Positions 1 through 11,190 of a stretch of DNA of 64,000 bases are shown here, piece after piece; the stretch's first letter is position 1, and every line of letters begins with the position of its first letter. Both the position numbers and the translations under genes were made by a program. Origin of the DNA: Nageia nagi (lineage: Eukaryota; Pinophyta); contig JBITNC010000001.1 of assembly GCA_050084985.1 (NCBI GenBank), forward strand, positions 154,194,001 through 154,258,000. The letters are read 5' to 3'. The notes beneath the pieces are model-generated. The model was not told where the DNA came from. It saw only the letters and a list, made by a program, of their open reading frames with translations, and ran no database searches.

Positions 1-1357
1 GTTTCTTATGATGCCATTTGGACTTACCAATGCTCCTTCCACTTTCTAATCTACTATAAGTCATATTTTTTGAAAATATTTGAGATCTTTTGTGTTAGTA
101 TTCTTTGATGATATTTTGATTTACAACAAGGATTAGGATGAACATGTGAAACACTTGGAAATTATTCTTGAAATTTTGCAACAACAACAATTTTATGCAA
201 AGGATCCCAAGTATGAGTTTGGTATTACTAATATTATATATTTGGGACATATTATTAGTCACAATGAAATACATGTGGATCCTAAAAAAATTATAGCTAT
301 TCAAAATTGGCCTACTCCCACAAATTTGACTCAACTAAGGTGATTTATTGGATTGTGCAACTATTATAGAAGGTTCATTAAAGGATTTTCTAAACTTTAT
401 GCTCCTATGAAAGAATTGACAAAGAATAATGTCTTTGCTTGGAGTGATGATTCCCAACATGCTTTTGAGAAATTGAAGAAGGTATTGACCACTTGCCTTA
501 CTTTTGCTATTCCCAATTTTGATTTGCCTTTCATTATGGAATGTGATGCCTCGAGAGTAGGAATAGGGGCTATTTTAATGCAAAGAGGGCAGCCAATAGA
601 TTTTGAGAGTAGAATGCTCTCCCCTTTAGAAAAATCCTTTAGTATCTATGAGAAAGATATTTTAGCTATTTAGCATGCCTTGGCTAAGTTTAAACAATAT
701 CTCATTTATGGTAGATTCACCATTAAGACTAATCATAATAGCTTAAGATTTTTCTTGAATAAAAAAGACTTAAATGAGAGACAATAAAGGTGGGTCACAT
801 AGGTACAATATTATGATTTTGATATTGAGTACAAGAAAGGGAAAGAAATACAACAATTAATGCACTTTCTAGGAGGCCACTTTTCTATTCTTTTTCAGCT
901 CTGGATGAGAATTTGAAAGCCAAATTGATCGCTAAATATGTAAAGAATAATTTTGTTGGTAAATTATTGGATGATGTAATTTTTGATGCAAAATTTAGAG
1001 TGGTTAATGGGTGGTTTTATATAAATATAGATTTTTTATTATGCCAAGATCAAAGTTAAAAGAAAAGGTTATTCTATCTCATCATGATTCACCTTATGCA
1101 GGGCATCTAGGTTTCTATATGACCTATAGGTTGGTAAGAGAGAGGTTTGCTTTGTAAGGGTTAAAGGATCATGTGGTGAAATATGTAAAAGTATGTGTTA
1201 TTCATCAAGAAAATAAAATATAACATACTTTGAGTGCAGGCCTATTACAACCACTTCCAATTCCAAAAGAGAAATGGGATAGCATCTCTATGAATTTCAT
1301 TATCAGGTTGCCTACCATGCATTGTAAGAATTGCATACATGTGGTTGTAGATAGATT
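1..1357 (+). pseudogene. G1 gypsy pol remnant: RT end, RNase H, integrase start (left arm)
   Basis: The plus strand encodes the end of a Ty3/gypsy polymerase. It starts with [13 protein letters not shown] and the RT active-site block VLVFFDDIL (about 97-120). The RT connection follows (146-343: GHIISHNEIHVDPKK; 353-673: GLCNYYRRFIKGFSKL), then RNase H-type sequence (MECDASRVGIGAILMQ, FSIYEKDILAI) and an H2C2 integrase zinc-finger remnant near 1020-1210. Many in-frame stops, such as TGA at 341-343 and TAG near 671, make it non-coding. Near 1357 integrase sequence is cut off by a G2 LTR. The mirror copy is at 5247-6604 on the minus strand. Confidence 0.88.
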
Positions 1358-2508
1358 GATAGTGTAAAATATGGACAACCTTTTAAAAATAATTTAAAAT
1401 GATTTAAACTTGATAGAAGAGACATATAATATCATAAAAATACATCTACAAAAGATTTGCAACAATACATCAGTCTTAAACTATAACCCAAATTGCTAAT
1501 ATAATAGTCTTTACTGAAATAAATTGTTGTTATAGCCATGTGAAATGTATAGGTTTCTACAAATACTTTGTGTTTTGAGAAGGGCTTCAAAATTCTTCAA
1601 AATTTGCACTTCTCCTAGCAAAAGTAGCAAACCATATATTAAAATATACCAAACAACCTCTAGTATTATAGCATGACATTGTATAGAGTACTGTAGCATG
1701 GTATTGTAGCATGACACTGTAGCATGGCATTGTATAGAGTATTTTAGCATGACACTATAGCATAGCACTATAGCATGACACTATAGTAGAATTTTAAAAG
1801 TCCTTCTTACTACAACCAATCTCTTCACAAAATCCTAAAACTCACCATCAACTTCTTTGTTTAAGCATAAAATACACTCTCTGTATGAGGATGCCAATAG
1901 ATTATGTAGGGATGATCTTTCACACCCAAAGATAATATTCTCTATGGAGGATTTCATCCCCATAAAGTTTGAAACCCTTGCAAATAGTATGTTGCAAGTT
2001 TCTCTGCAAACCCTTATTCTCACACATAACACATGATATCCAAATGAGCCCCCAAAGAGTCTTTTATCCTCTTTTTTTCCAAATCCACACCACACTTCAT
2101 TTAAAGATATTAAATATTATTTTCCTCTTTAATTTTCCAAGTGGGTGTCCCTTTAAATGTTTTCTCCATAAAGTCACTTTATCATAAAGTATAATTATTT
2201 CATCACTTAAGGGGCCATTACACTTTATCCTTTAATTTTAACATTATAAGTTAAATATTTAATTTACTTTAGAAGATAATGTTAAATATGTCCAACTAAT
2301 AAAATTAGTGCCTAGACATACTTACTAAAAATAGTAATTATGTATCATATCCAAAATGACCTTTGAAACTAGCAAAAGATAACTTGTAACCCAAGGGAAG
2401 TCTGAATCAATCACCAAGGAACTCCCTAACCATATTATTAGCCTATGGGAGTCTATGAGTAGGCTAATATCCACATCCTTGATATCTACTTAGGAAGGGG
2501 ACATTACA
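1358..2508 (-). repeat. G2 chromovirus 3' LTR, truncated (left arm)
   Basis: On the minus strand the LTR starts TGTAATGTCCCC at 2508, directly after a purine tract, and runs to CCATATTTTACA near 1362. Other G2 LTR copies (16528-17798, 24921-26217) continue about 95 bp further to a TTACTACA-type end, so this copy lacks its terminal part and the junction with G1 is a deletion, not a clean insertion. It contains a minisatellite of about 13-14 bp around 1670-1790. Open frames inside it (1511-1768, 1835-2095) have no protein-like features and are LTR sequence. Confidence 0.85.
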
Positions 2509-3298
2509 GTCCTCCCTCCCCAAAATTGCTTATCCTCAAGCAATTGCAACTTTGGATGTTGTAGAATTTGCTCTTTCTCCCAAGTAGTATCCTCAAATAG
2601 CAAGTTTTTCCATTTGATCAAATACTCTTTGATCACTCTTCTCCTAAGAGTGCATTCCTTGGTTTTAATGATGTACTTTGGAACCAAGACAAGTTTTCCC
2701 TCTTCATCGAGTGGTGTTAACTCAAAAGAAGGAACCACATTTCCACCCAATGCCTTCTTAATGCATGAGACATGGAAAATATTATGTACCCTACTATTAT
2801 ATGGTAACTCTAGCTCATATGCCACTTCTCCAAACTTACTCAAGATCTTGAATGGTCCATAGAAACATGGCTTAAGCTTCTCCTTTCTACTCTTCTTGAG
2901 AGTGGACTATCTGTATGGCTATAATCTCAAATAAACCAAGTCACCAACATCAAAACTACGCTCTACATGATGTTTATCAACATTTTTTTTTTGTTGATTT
3001 TATGCCTACTATAAATTATCCTTCAAATATTTCATGATGTCCTAGCTATCTTGTAATAATTCTCTAGCCTTTGGCGCTCTACTATCCCTAAGAAGCAAAT
3101 CTATGAAGCTAGGGGCTTCATACCCATACAAAGCCATGAATGATGACATCACAATAGACATATGATAAGTGGTATTATAATAATACTCACCAAGGTGTAG
3201 CCATTTAATCCAAGCCTTTTATTTCCTTGAAATGTAATTTTTGAGATACCCTTCCACCCATTTATTGAATATCTTTATTTTCCCATGTATTTATGGAT
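2509..3298 (-). pseudogene. G2 integrase C-terminus with chromodomain (left arm)
   Basis: Reading minus from 3298, degraded integrase sequence (FMALYGYEAPSFIDLLLRD) leads into an open stretch 2843-2490. That stretch has the integrase C-terminal wording GEVAYELELP, VHNIFHVSCIKKALGG and a chromodomain core EYLIKWKNLLFEDTTWE. Chromodomains at the pol C-terminus define chromoviruses; in that family they bias integration toward chromatin marks. The frame ends in a purine-rich tract (TTTTGGGGAGGGAGGAC) serving as polypurine tract next to the LTR. The rest of pol is missing because the palindrome centre lies inside integrase. Mirror copy: 3305-4094. Confidence 0.87.
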
Positions 3299-3304
3299 GA
3301 ATCA

Positions 3305-4094
3305 ATCCATAAATACATGGGAAAATAAAGATATTCAATAAATGGGTGGAAGGGTATCTCAAAAATTACATTTCAAGGAAATAAAAGGCTTGGATTAAAT
3401 GGCTACACCTTGGTGAGTATTATTATAATACCACTTATCATATGTCTATTGTGATGTCATCATTCATGGCTTTGTATGGGTATGAAGCCCCTAGCTTCAT
3501 AGATTTGCTTCTTAGGGATAGTAGAGCGCCAAAGGCTAGAGAATTATTACAAGATAGCTAGGACATCATGAAATATTTGAAGGATAATTTATAGTAGGCA
3601 TAAAATCAACAAAAAAAAAATGTTGATAAACATCATGTAGAGCGTAGTTTTGATGTTGGTGACTTGGTTTATTTGAGATTATAGCCATACAGATAGTCCA
3701 CTCTCAAGAAGAGTAGAAAGGAGAAGCTTAAGCCATGTTTCTATGGACCATTCAAGATCTTGAGTAAGTTTGGAGAAGTGGCATATGAGCTAGAGTTACC
3801 ATATAATATTAGGGTACATAATATTTTCCATGTCTCATGCATTAAGAAGGCATTGGGTGGAAATGTGGTTCCTTCTTTTGAGTTAACACCACTCGATGAA
3901 GAGGGAAAACTTGTCTTGGTTCCAAAGTACATCATTAAAACCAAGGAATGCACTCTTAGGAGAAGAGTGATCAAAGAGTATTTGATCAAATGGAAAAACT
4001 TGCTATTTGAGGATACTACTTGGGAGAAAGAGCAAATTCTACAACATCCAAAGTTGCAATTGCTTGAGGATAAGCAATTTTGGGGAGGGAGGAC
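3305..4094 (+). pseudogene. G2 integrase C-terminus with chromodomain (right arm)
   Basis: This is the reverse-complement partner of 2509-3298. The open part 3760-4113 gives 117 residues that differ from the left-arm copy at one visible position (N-I-R against N-S-R after ELPY). Integrase C-terminal and chromodomain motifs (HVSCIKKALGG, EYLIKWKNLLFEDTTWE) are clear. Upstream, 3305-3760 reads as integrase remnant with stops (YYNTTYHMSIVMSSFMALYG). The polypurine tract lies at about 4078-4094 and the LTR follows at once. It begins inside integrase at the palindrome loop, so the element has no 5' half here. Confidence 0.87.
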
Positions 4095-5246
4095 TGTAAT
4101 GTCCCCTTCCTAAGTAGATATCAAGGATGTGGATATTAGCCTACTCATAGACTCCCATAGGCTAATAATATGGTTAGGGAGTTCCTTGGTGATTGATTCA
4201 GACTTCCCTTGGGTTACAAGTTATCTTTTGCTAGTTTCAAAGGTCATTTTGGATATGATACATAATTACTATTTTTAGTAAGTATGTCTAGGCACTAATT
4301 TTATTAGTTGGACATATTTAACATTATCTTCTAAAGTAAATTAAATATTTAACTTATAATGTTAAAATTAAAGGATAAAGTGTAATGGCCCCTTAAGTGA
4401 TGAAATAATTATACTTTATGATAAAGTGACTTTATGGAGAAAACATTTAAAGGGGACACCCACTTGGAAAATTAAAGAGGAAAATAATATTTAATATCTT
4501 TAAATGAAGTGTGGTGTGGATTTGGAAAAAAAGAGGATAAAAGACTCTTTGGGGGCTCATTTTGGATATCATGTGTTATGTGTGAGAATAAGGGTTTGCA
4601 GAGAAACTTGCAACATACTATTTGCAAGGGTTTCAAGCTTTATGGGGATGAAATCCTCCATAGATAATATTATCTTTGGGTGTGAAAGATCATCCCTACA
4701 TAATCTATTGGCATCCTCATACAGAGAGTGTATTTTATGCTTAAACAAAGAAGTTGATGGTGAGTTTTAGGATTTTGTGAAGAGATTGGTTGTAGTAAGA
4801 AGGACTTTTAAAATTCTACTATAGTGTCATGCTATAGTGCTATGCTATAGTGTCATGCTAAAATACTCTATACAATGCCATGCTACAGTGTCATGCTACA
4901 ATACCATGCTACAGTACTCTATACAATGTCATGCTATAATACTAGAGGTTGTTTGGTATATTTTAATATATGGTTTGCTACTTTTGCTAGGAGAAGTGCA
5001 AATTTTGAAGAATTTTGAAGCCCTTCTCAAAACACAAAGTATTTGTAGAAACCTATACATTTCACATGGCTATAACAACAATTTATTTCAGTAAAGACTA
5101 TTATATTAGCAATTTGGGTTATAGTTTAAGACTGATGTATTGTTGCAAATCTTTTGTAGATGTATTTTTATGATATTATATGTCTCTTCTATCAAGTTTA
5201 AATCATTTTAAATTATTTTTAAAAGGTTGTCCATATTTTACACTAT
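4095..5246 (+). repeat. G2 3' LTR, truncated (right arm)
   Basis: The LTR starts TGTAATGTCCCC at 4095 after the purine tract and ends near TTTTACACTAT (about 5246), where G1 integrase sequence (CAATCTATCTAC) begins. About 95 bp of the normal LTR end are absent. A minisatellite of tagtgtcatgcta-type units spans about 4820-4945. It is the mirror of 1358-2508. Confidence 0.85.
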
Positions 5247-5700
5247 CAATCTATCTACAACCACATGTATGCAATTCTTACAATGCATGGTAGGCAACCT
5301 GATAATGAAATTCATAGAGATGCTATCCCATTTCTCTTTTGGAATTGGAAGTGGTTGTAATAGGCCTGCACTCAAAGTATGTTATATTTTATTTTCTTGA
5401 TGAATAACACATTCTTTTACATATTTCACCACATGATCCTTTAACCCTTTCAAAGCAAACCTCTCTCTTACCAACCTATAGGTCATATAGAAACCTAGAT
5501 GCCCTGCATAAGGTGAATCATGATGAGATAGAATAACCTTTTCTTTTAACTTTGATCTTGGCATAATAAAAAATCTATATTTATATAAAACCACCCATTA
5601 ACCACTCTAAATTTTGCATCAAAAATTACATCATCCAATAATTTACCAACAAAATTATTCTTTACATATTTAGCGATCAATTTGGCTTTCAAATTCTCAT
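5247..5700 (-). pseudogene. G1 copy 1 integrase N-terminus remnant
   Basis: The open stretch 5594-5382 (minus) reads as the H2C2 zinc-binding domain of a gypsy integrase: HHDSPYAGHLGFYMTYRLV then VKYVKECVIHQENK, where the second Cys of the usual CxxC is replaced by His. After it, 5380-5250 holds the beginning of the catalytic core ([19 protein letters not shown]) in another frame, with the first catalytic Asp read as Asn. The sequence is then cut by the G2 LTR. Non-functional. Confidence 0.8.
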
Positions 5701-6960
5701 CCAGAGCTGAAAAAGAATAGAAAAGTGGCCTCCTAGAAAGTGCATTAATTGTTGTATTTCTTTCCCTTTCTTGTACTCAATATCAAAATCATAATATTGT
5801 ACCTATGTGACCCACCTTTGTTGTCTCTCATTTAAGTCTTTTTTATTCAAGAAAAATCTTAAGCTATTATGATTAGTCTTAATGGTGAATCTACCATAAA
5901 TGAGATATTGTTTAAACTTAGCCAAGGCATGCTAAATAGCTAAAATATCTTTCTCATAGATACTAAAGGATTTTTCTAAAGGGGAGAGCATTCTACTCTC
6001 AAAATCTATTGGCTGCCCTCTTTGCATTAAAATAGCCCCTATTCCTACTCTCGAGGCATCACATTCCATAATGAAAGGCAAATCAAAATTGGGAATAGCA
6101 AAAGTAAGGCAAGTGGTCAATACCTTCTTCAATTTCTCAAAAGCATGTTGGGAATCATCACTCCAAGCAAAGACATTATTCTTTGTCAATTCTTTCATAG
6201 GAGCATAAAGTTTAGAAAATCCTTTAATGAACCTTCTATAATAGTTGCACAATCCAATAAATCACCTTAGTTGAGTCAAATTTGTGGGAGTAGGCCAATT
6301 TTGAATAGCTATAATTTTTTTAGGATCCACATGTATTTCATTGTGACTAATAATATGTCCCAAATATATAATATTAGTAATACCAAACTCATACTTGGGA
6401 TCCTTTGCATAAAATTGTTGTTGTTGCAAAATTTCAAGAATAATTTCCAAGTGTTTCACATGTTCATCCTAATCCTTGTTGTAAATCAAAATATCATCAA
6501 AGAATACTAACACAAAAGATCTCAAATATTTTCAAAAAATATGACTTATAGTAGATTAGAAAGTGGAAGGAGCATTGGTAAGTCCAAATGGCATCATAAG
6601 AAACTTAAAATGACCATAGTGGCATATAAAGGCAATTTTAGACACATCCTCCTTTCTTACCCTAATTTGATGATAGCCACTATGCAAATCAATTTTTGAA
6701 AAATACTTGACATCATACAATTCATTAATGAGTTCATCAACATGGGGAATAGGATACCTATTCTTAATGGTATTTTTATTAAGCACGCTACATTCAATGT
6801 ACATGCAAAGTGTACCATCCTTTTTCTTGACCAAAATGACACTAGAAGCAAAAGGACTTTTGTTGGGTTGAATGTGTCCTAAAGATAACAATTATTTTAT
6901 GGTATTATCTATTTCAAATTTATAGCTTTTATGATATTTGTATGGAGTAATCATGACTAG
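5701..6960 (-). pseudogene. G1 copy 1 reverse transcriptase and RNase H
   Basis: Minus strand. RT fingers and palm are at 6891-6556: SPFASSVILVKKKDGT, ELYDVKYFSKIDLHSGYHQI (first catalytic Asp present) and [17 protein letters not shown] stop follows, then the FFDDIL active site near 6510-6485. The connection lies at 6459-6262 and RNase H at 6252-5932 with MECDASRVGIG and YEKDILAI. The RNase H end, 5930-5700, has several stops. Compared with copy 2 (21386-21862, which reads DWDEH and RRFLGLC), the stops here sit where TGG, CGA or CAA would be. Catalytic motifs survive but the frame does not. Confidence 0.87.
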
Positions 6961-7329
6961 TTTTTTGTCCTCTTCCATTTCTATTACATGTTCAAAGCCC
7001 CTATGAGGAGGTAGACCTTATGGCATGTCACCAAAAATTGATTCATATTTATTTAATAATTGCTGAATTTGTAAGGGATATTTTACATTTCTATCTTTCT
7101 TTATTGTAGGCATACCTTTTATGTTAAATAAACATTTAGACCATTCAAAATCACTTTGCTTTATGACCCTTTCCTTTTTTTTAAATCTATATGTAACTCC
7201 ATATCCCTCATTCTTTGTAACAATGTCTCTTTCCCCTTAAACTAAAATTTGATTGTGAGCTTTTTGTAATTACTATTAACATCACCCAACTCATGAAACC
7301 ATTATGCACCAAGCATAATATGAGGCAAA

Positions 7330-7640
7330 CCACCTATAGGGAAAATATAAAAATTTGAAATGTCATGATATTTACAAATAGAAAACTCCATATGCTTTAC
7401 ACCATATTACATGGAGAAATATCCCTCTTTCCGATAGTAACTTGGAATCCATGAAAGTCCTCCATTTTTACCCTTTTCCTTCTTGCAAAACCCAAATCCA
7501 TAAATTTATGTATTGCTCCACCATCAATCAATATGACTACATCTTCACCCAAAATATATCCTAACACCTTAATTATTAAAAATTAAGGAGCACAATGCAA
7601 AGTGACCAATGTACCTGTAGTAGAAGTGCTTATCAAAGGA
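7330..7640 (-). pseudogene. G1 copy 1 aspartic protease remnant
   Basis: Read on the minus strand, 7560-7490 gives GYILGEDVVILIDGGAIHKF followed by MDLGFARR. This corresponds to the retrotransposon protease active-site region, where the usual D-S/T-G-A is here D-G-G-A. The downstream part (7490-7330) is broken by stops and shifts. Position between gag and RT fits the gypsy order. Domain limits are approximate. Confidence 0.65.
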
Positions 7641-7779
7641 GTAGAAATAGTGACATTTTTGACTTGAGATGTGGCCACATTCAATGATGCATTTTATTAC
7701 TCCTTTAAATCATAAAATTCTTCTTGTCTTCTTTCAAATGATGTATACTTCTTATCGAATTCCTCTTTTTAAAATACAT

Positions 7780-9106
7780 CAATATAGTGCACTTCCCCTT
7801 TGCCAAGACATCTATGATCGATCTCCCAAGGTTTCTTACAATCAAAATATAACTTTTTTCTTCTTAACTCATTTCTAGAATTTTGATCCAATTTCCTATT
7901 ACCTTTTAGGGGTGGGAATGGTCTCCTTGGAAAATATTATGTAGGAGGAAGAGGAACTCTTGTAGATGACTTTGATGGAGTACCCCTTTAAAAAGTTTAT
8001 GGGTAAGGACTCTTGAATGATTTGTTGGGCAAGTTATGAATCAAGTATTTATTTTTGGAGGGAAAGGTACTTAGACTCTAACTTAAGAGCCTTTTGTAAA
8101 GCACTCTCCAAATTTTTTGGTTCAAAACCTTTTGCTAAACCTCTAAGTGGATCAATCAAACCAACAATAAACAAGTAAGTGACTCTACTAGGAGAAATAT
8201 TCTATACCTAGAAAGTAATATTTTCAAACTCTTCTATGTATTCATGCAAGGAAGATGATTGTTTTAATGTGTACAATTATTTAAAATATTATTCAACATT
8301 CTTTCTATCAAATCTTCCCAAAATGTTTGCACTGAAATCTTCAAATGTAGTCACTCTATCATGTCCTTGAGTAATAAGTCCATTGTGCCACCAATCATAG
8401 GCAACACCTTCCAAACTTAATGCAGCCAACTATATTACATCTTCTTTTAGTATGGGTTCCAAGGTGAAATAAATTTTTAGTTTTAAAATCCATGCTCTAG
8501 CTAACAATATATCCTTACTACCATTGAAAATAGAAATTTGAGTTTTCTATTGCAATTTTTTATTTCTAGCCTCTTCCGTTCCTGTAACATTTTTACCAAC
8601 AATTCTAAGCCATTTTTTAAAGTTGAAAACTGTTATAAATGCTTCATATTTTAACATATATTTAGCAAAAAATAATTCCAAATCACCTTCAATTTTTGAT
8701 CCAAAACTTGTTGAGTGAACATTGGTTTTGATGGCTTTGGTAGTAGACTAGTAGATAACACATGACTTGATGTTCTCCTATTTGGAGGAGATTTTTCTTA
8801 GCTACAAGATGATTCATGGATATGGCTTATTTTCCATTTATTTTCTCCTTTAATAGCTTCAACATATTTGCTTGTTGTTGTACCATTTGAGTCATAATTT
8901 ACATTATCAATTTAATGTTCATTTCAACCTCTTCTTAAGTTTTTTTTTTTTTTTTTAAAAATTGATTCATGACCTATTTCTTGCCCTACCATTGTCCCAA
9001 TTTGATAAAATAATTCCTCTTCTTGAATATATTCTTCAATTTGATCTTGTTGATTTCTCCTTCCCCTTAGATGATATTGGTGACATATTGGGAGTATTTG
9101 GTTCAT
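7780..9106 (-). pseudogene. G1 copy 1 gag with degenerate zinc knuckle
   Basis: The gag start is taken at the ATG at 9106 (MNQILPICHQYHLRGRRNQ), about 185 bases after the PBS. A gag capsid core is readable near 8400-8300 (YDWWHNGLITQGHDRV, then FSANILGRFDRKNVE). Near 7860-7780 there is a zinc-knuckle-like stretch (FDCKKPWEIDHRCLG) whose first Cys is Tyr. An A-tract encodes a Lys run at about 8940-8956. Several stops interrupt the frame. Gag forms the particle in which reverse transcription occurs. Confidence 0.78.
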
Positions 9107-9292
9107 AGAAATCCCAAAATAAATTGCTGCATTGTAAAACTCATAGATTAACAGAAAATAAGAATACCTATGAGCATAAAAACCTTTAATCTATTGAATT
9201 ACTTCTAAATTTTTAATACCCATCAACTAAAAAATACTTGATCTAATTTTTCCTTTAAAACCCTAGCTAGAATCTCCATAAGATAACAAAAT

Positions 9293-9308
9293 CATAACTT
9301 TGATACCA
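9293..9308 (-). other. G1 primer-binding site (initiator-Met type)
   Basis: On the minus strand TGGTATCAAAGTTATG begins one base after the LTR end. TGGTATCA matches the 3' end complement of initiator tRNA-Met, the commonest plant primer; the rest is diverged from the usual GAGCC. Confidence 0.8.
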
Positions 9309-9309
9309 C

Positions 9310-10423
9310 TAAAATGACCTAGTTCTAAAAATTTTCAAATCCTAACTATGAAAATAATCAAATTTTGCATTAAAACTTATAGATCAGAGGGAATAATTCT
9401 TAGATCTATTCAATTATCACATTTATAATTCAAAAACACTATATATATGCACCAAAATAAGGCTTTTATTGATTCAATCCAGATGGTAGATACATATAAT
9501 ATTGTAATTCACAGGTCAATTTGTACAAGGTTAATTTATTACCTCAAATATGTTGTAAATCTAACCCAAGAAACCAATGTCTTGTTGCAATATATAGATT
9601 TGGAGAATATGGACCCTAAATAGTCAAATAACACCCTAAAATTATCAGTCTAATCTCCTATACTAAATGTCCCAATCTAATGCAAAATTGGGCAAAAAAT
9701 GATAAGGATTTGACCTCACAAATAGTCCCATAATCCTTAGAAAGCCAATGTCTAGGTTTGAAGTAGAAAATGATGGGAATCTCAACATAAAGTGATCAAA
9801 TAGACCTTCCAACAAGCCAAACAAAACTCCAAGTTTACAATATCTATCCTCTAAGAGCCTCAAAAGCTATCAATAATGATAAATCTATCTCAACTGGTTA
9901 ATAACCCTCTCCTAGGGTAGATTTGAGATGAAGAACCATCAAAAACTTTATGGTTTTTATCTCAAGCTCCTTAGATAATGAAGGTTTTCATCCTTAATGT
10001 TTATCCTCAAGTGGGTTTTTATCTTCAGTGTCTATCCTCAAGTGGGTTTTCATCCTCAATGTCTATCCATCCACTAAGGGTTCTTTTTTTGGAGAGAATC
10101 CAAATAAATAACTCAAATTGATATCCAAGCGGGAACCTCTCATCTCCTTTTATAGATATTCTAATTTTGCATTGAGGGAGTGAAACCCTGAAATGACTTA
10201 AATCACCTTTTAAATATTTTATTATTTCTTATTTTCACCTTGGCACTTTATTTCAATATTTAAAACTCACATGATCCTTATATCTCCCTTTTTATTAACT
10301 TAATAATAATAAAGCTATTATTATTAAGTTCTCACCACACCATATAATTTATTATAATAAAATCCACACCACACATAAAATATAATACTTTATACAAAGG
10401 TTCTCAAAAATGTGTTCATTATA
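9310..10423 (-). repeat. G1 copy 1 5' LTR, 1114 bp
   Basis: On the minus strand it runs from TATAATGA at 10423 to GGTCATTTTA at 9310, then the PBS. The copy 2 3' LTR (23618-24731) is also 1114 bp and homologous throughout, with ends TATAATGA and TCATTACA. The consensus termini are therefore probably TGTAATGA...TCATTACA. The open frame 9863-9663 is LTR sequence, since its counterpart in copy 2 (24309-24503) is diverged and truncated. Confidence 0.9.
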
Positions 10424-11190
10424 TTTGGATCTCATAATTGTGTTGTGCATACTTATATTTTGGCATTGTTGGATTACTTTTGTATGTATGTGTTTGTAGG
10501 ATCCATATGTTGGTATTATGAGCTTACATTGGCTAATAATTGCTAATTATAGCCAGACATTGGTATATGTGCATAGATTGTATTTCAATATTTACAATGG
10601 TATCAAAGTTTGGATTGGGCCAACTTGTGAATGTTACCATTAGTTCATCGCTATTACACTAAATCCATCATTTGGAAGGAAATGGCATCTTCTAGGAAGA
10701 GTGAAAGATCGTAGGTAGAGGATATACATTCTAGGGTCATCCAAGAGGAAGAACAAAGGCCATAGATGAATGAAGCATCTAATGAAGGTGCATTTGGTGA
10801 AGAGGAGGATGTGCCAAGAGAGAGATCTACATCATCTAGGAGGAGAATCTTTACTCTATTTAAAGATTTCACACTTGAATTGAAGTTTAATGAGCTCATT
10901 TTGCCCATCAATAACATGATAGGAATCATCACCACCATGCAATAGAAACTAAATAGGCATGTGGGTGTTCATGAGGAGTCAAAGAGGTGAATTAGCCCCC
11001 ATGTCCTATTCTAAATGAAAGAGAAGAGTTGCATGAGGATGATAGGTTAGATAGGGAATTGAGTATGAGGTAAGAGATTAAGAATCTACCAACCATGGAT
11101 CTATGGGTTGTACAAAACCCACATTCTTGAGATTCCTATCATACTGAGCTCCCTAAGATGCCCTCTTCTCTTGGTATCTTGATATAATAT
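10424..11190 (+). mobile_element. G6 retroelement fragment: LTR end, PBS, gag start
   Basis: A TGGTATCAAAG primer-binding site at 10598-10608 follows TATTTACA (LTR end about 10596), so the partial LTR is 10424-10596. From the ATG at 10681 a charged gag-like frame is readable: MASSRKSERS, EDIHSRVIQEEEQRP, NEASNEGAFGEEEDVPRERS, LKFNELILPINNMIGIITTM. Three TAG stops interrupt it, each plausibly CAG originally. The family is not identifiable from this fragment, which G3 LTR sequence truncates near 11190. Confidence 0.6.

Larger units (their letters stand above)
1..6604. repeat. Giant near-perfect inverted repeat (palindrome), 6-nt loop
   Basis: Bases 1-3298 are the reverse complement of 3305-6604. 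The loop is only the six bases 3299-3304, flanked by tttatggat (3290-3298) and atccataaa (3305-3313). Paired coordinates sum to 6603 near the centre and 6605 at the outer end, so the arms differ by about two 1-bp indels, plus at least six substitutions I could see (for example TAA 785-787 against CAA 5818-5820). The left arm runs into the window start, so its true end is unseen. Each arm holds a G1 RT/RNase H/integrase piece joined to a truncated G2 LTR and the G2 integrase C-terminus. It is either a young inverted duplication or a long-read artefact. Confidence 0.95.
5247..10423 (-). mobile_element. G1 Ty3/gypsy retrotransposon copy 1, 3'-truncated
   Basis: On the minus strand the order is 5' LTR (10423-9310), PBS, gag, protease, RT, RNase H and integrase start. 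It stops at 5247 where a G2 LTR abuts, so the integrase core, chromodomain and 3' LTR are missing. The gag-protease-RT-RNase H-integrase order is that of Ty3/gypsy, and the related copy at 21053-24731 carries the missing 3' half with chromodomain traces. No target duplication can be tested because one end is lost. Confidence 0.88.

Noticed and set aside
1511-2187. Open frames of 70-90 codons within G2 LTRs (also 4504-5094, 25212-25732, 31377-31675)
   Set aside because: They recur in every G2 LTR copy on both strands, include minisatellite units and have no domain; they are LTR sequence.
4095-5246. Clean G2 insertion into G1 with target duplication
   Set aside because: The LTR lacks its last 95 bp compared with other copies, and no flanking duplication is found; the joint is a deletion.
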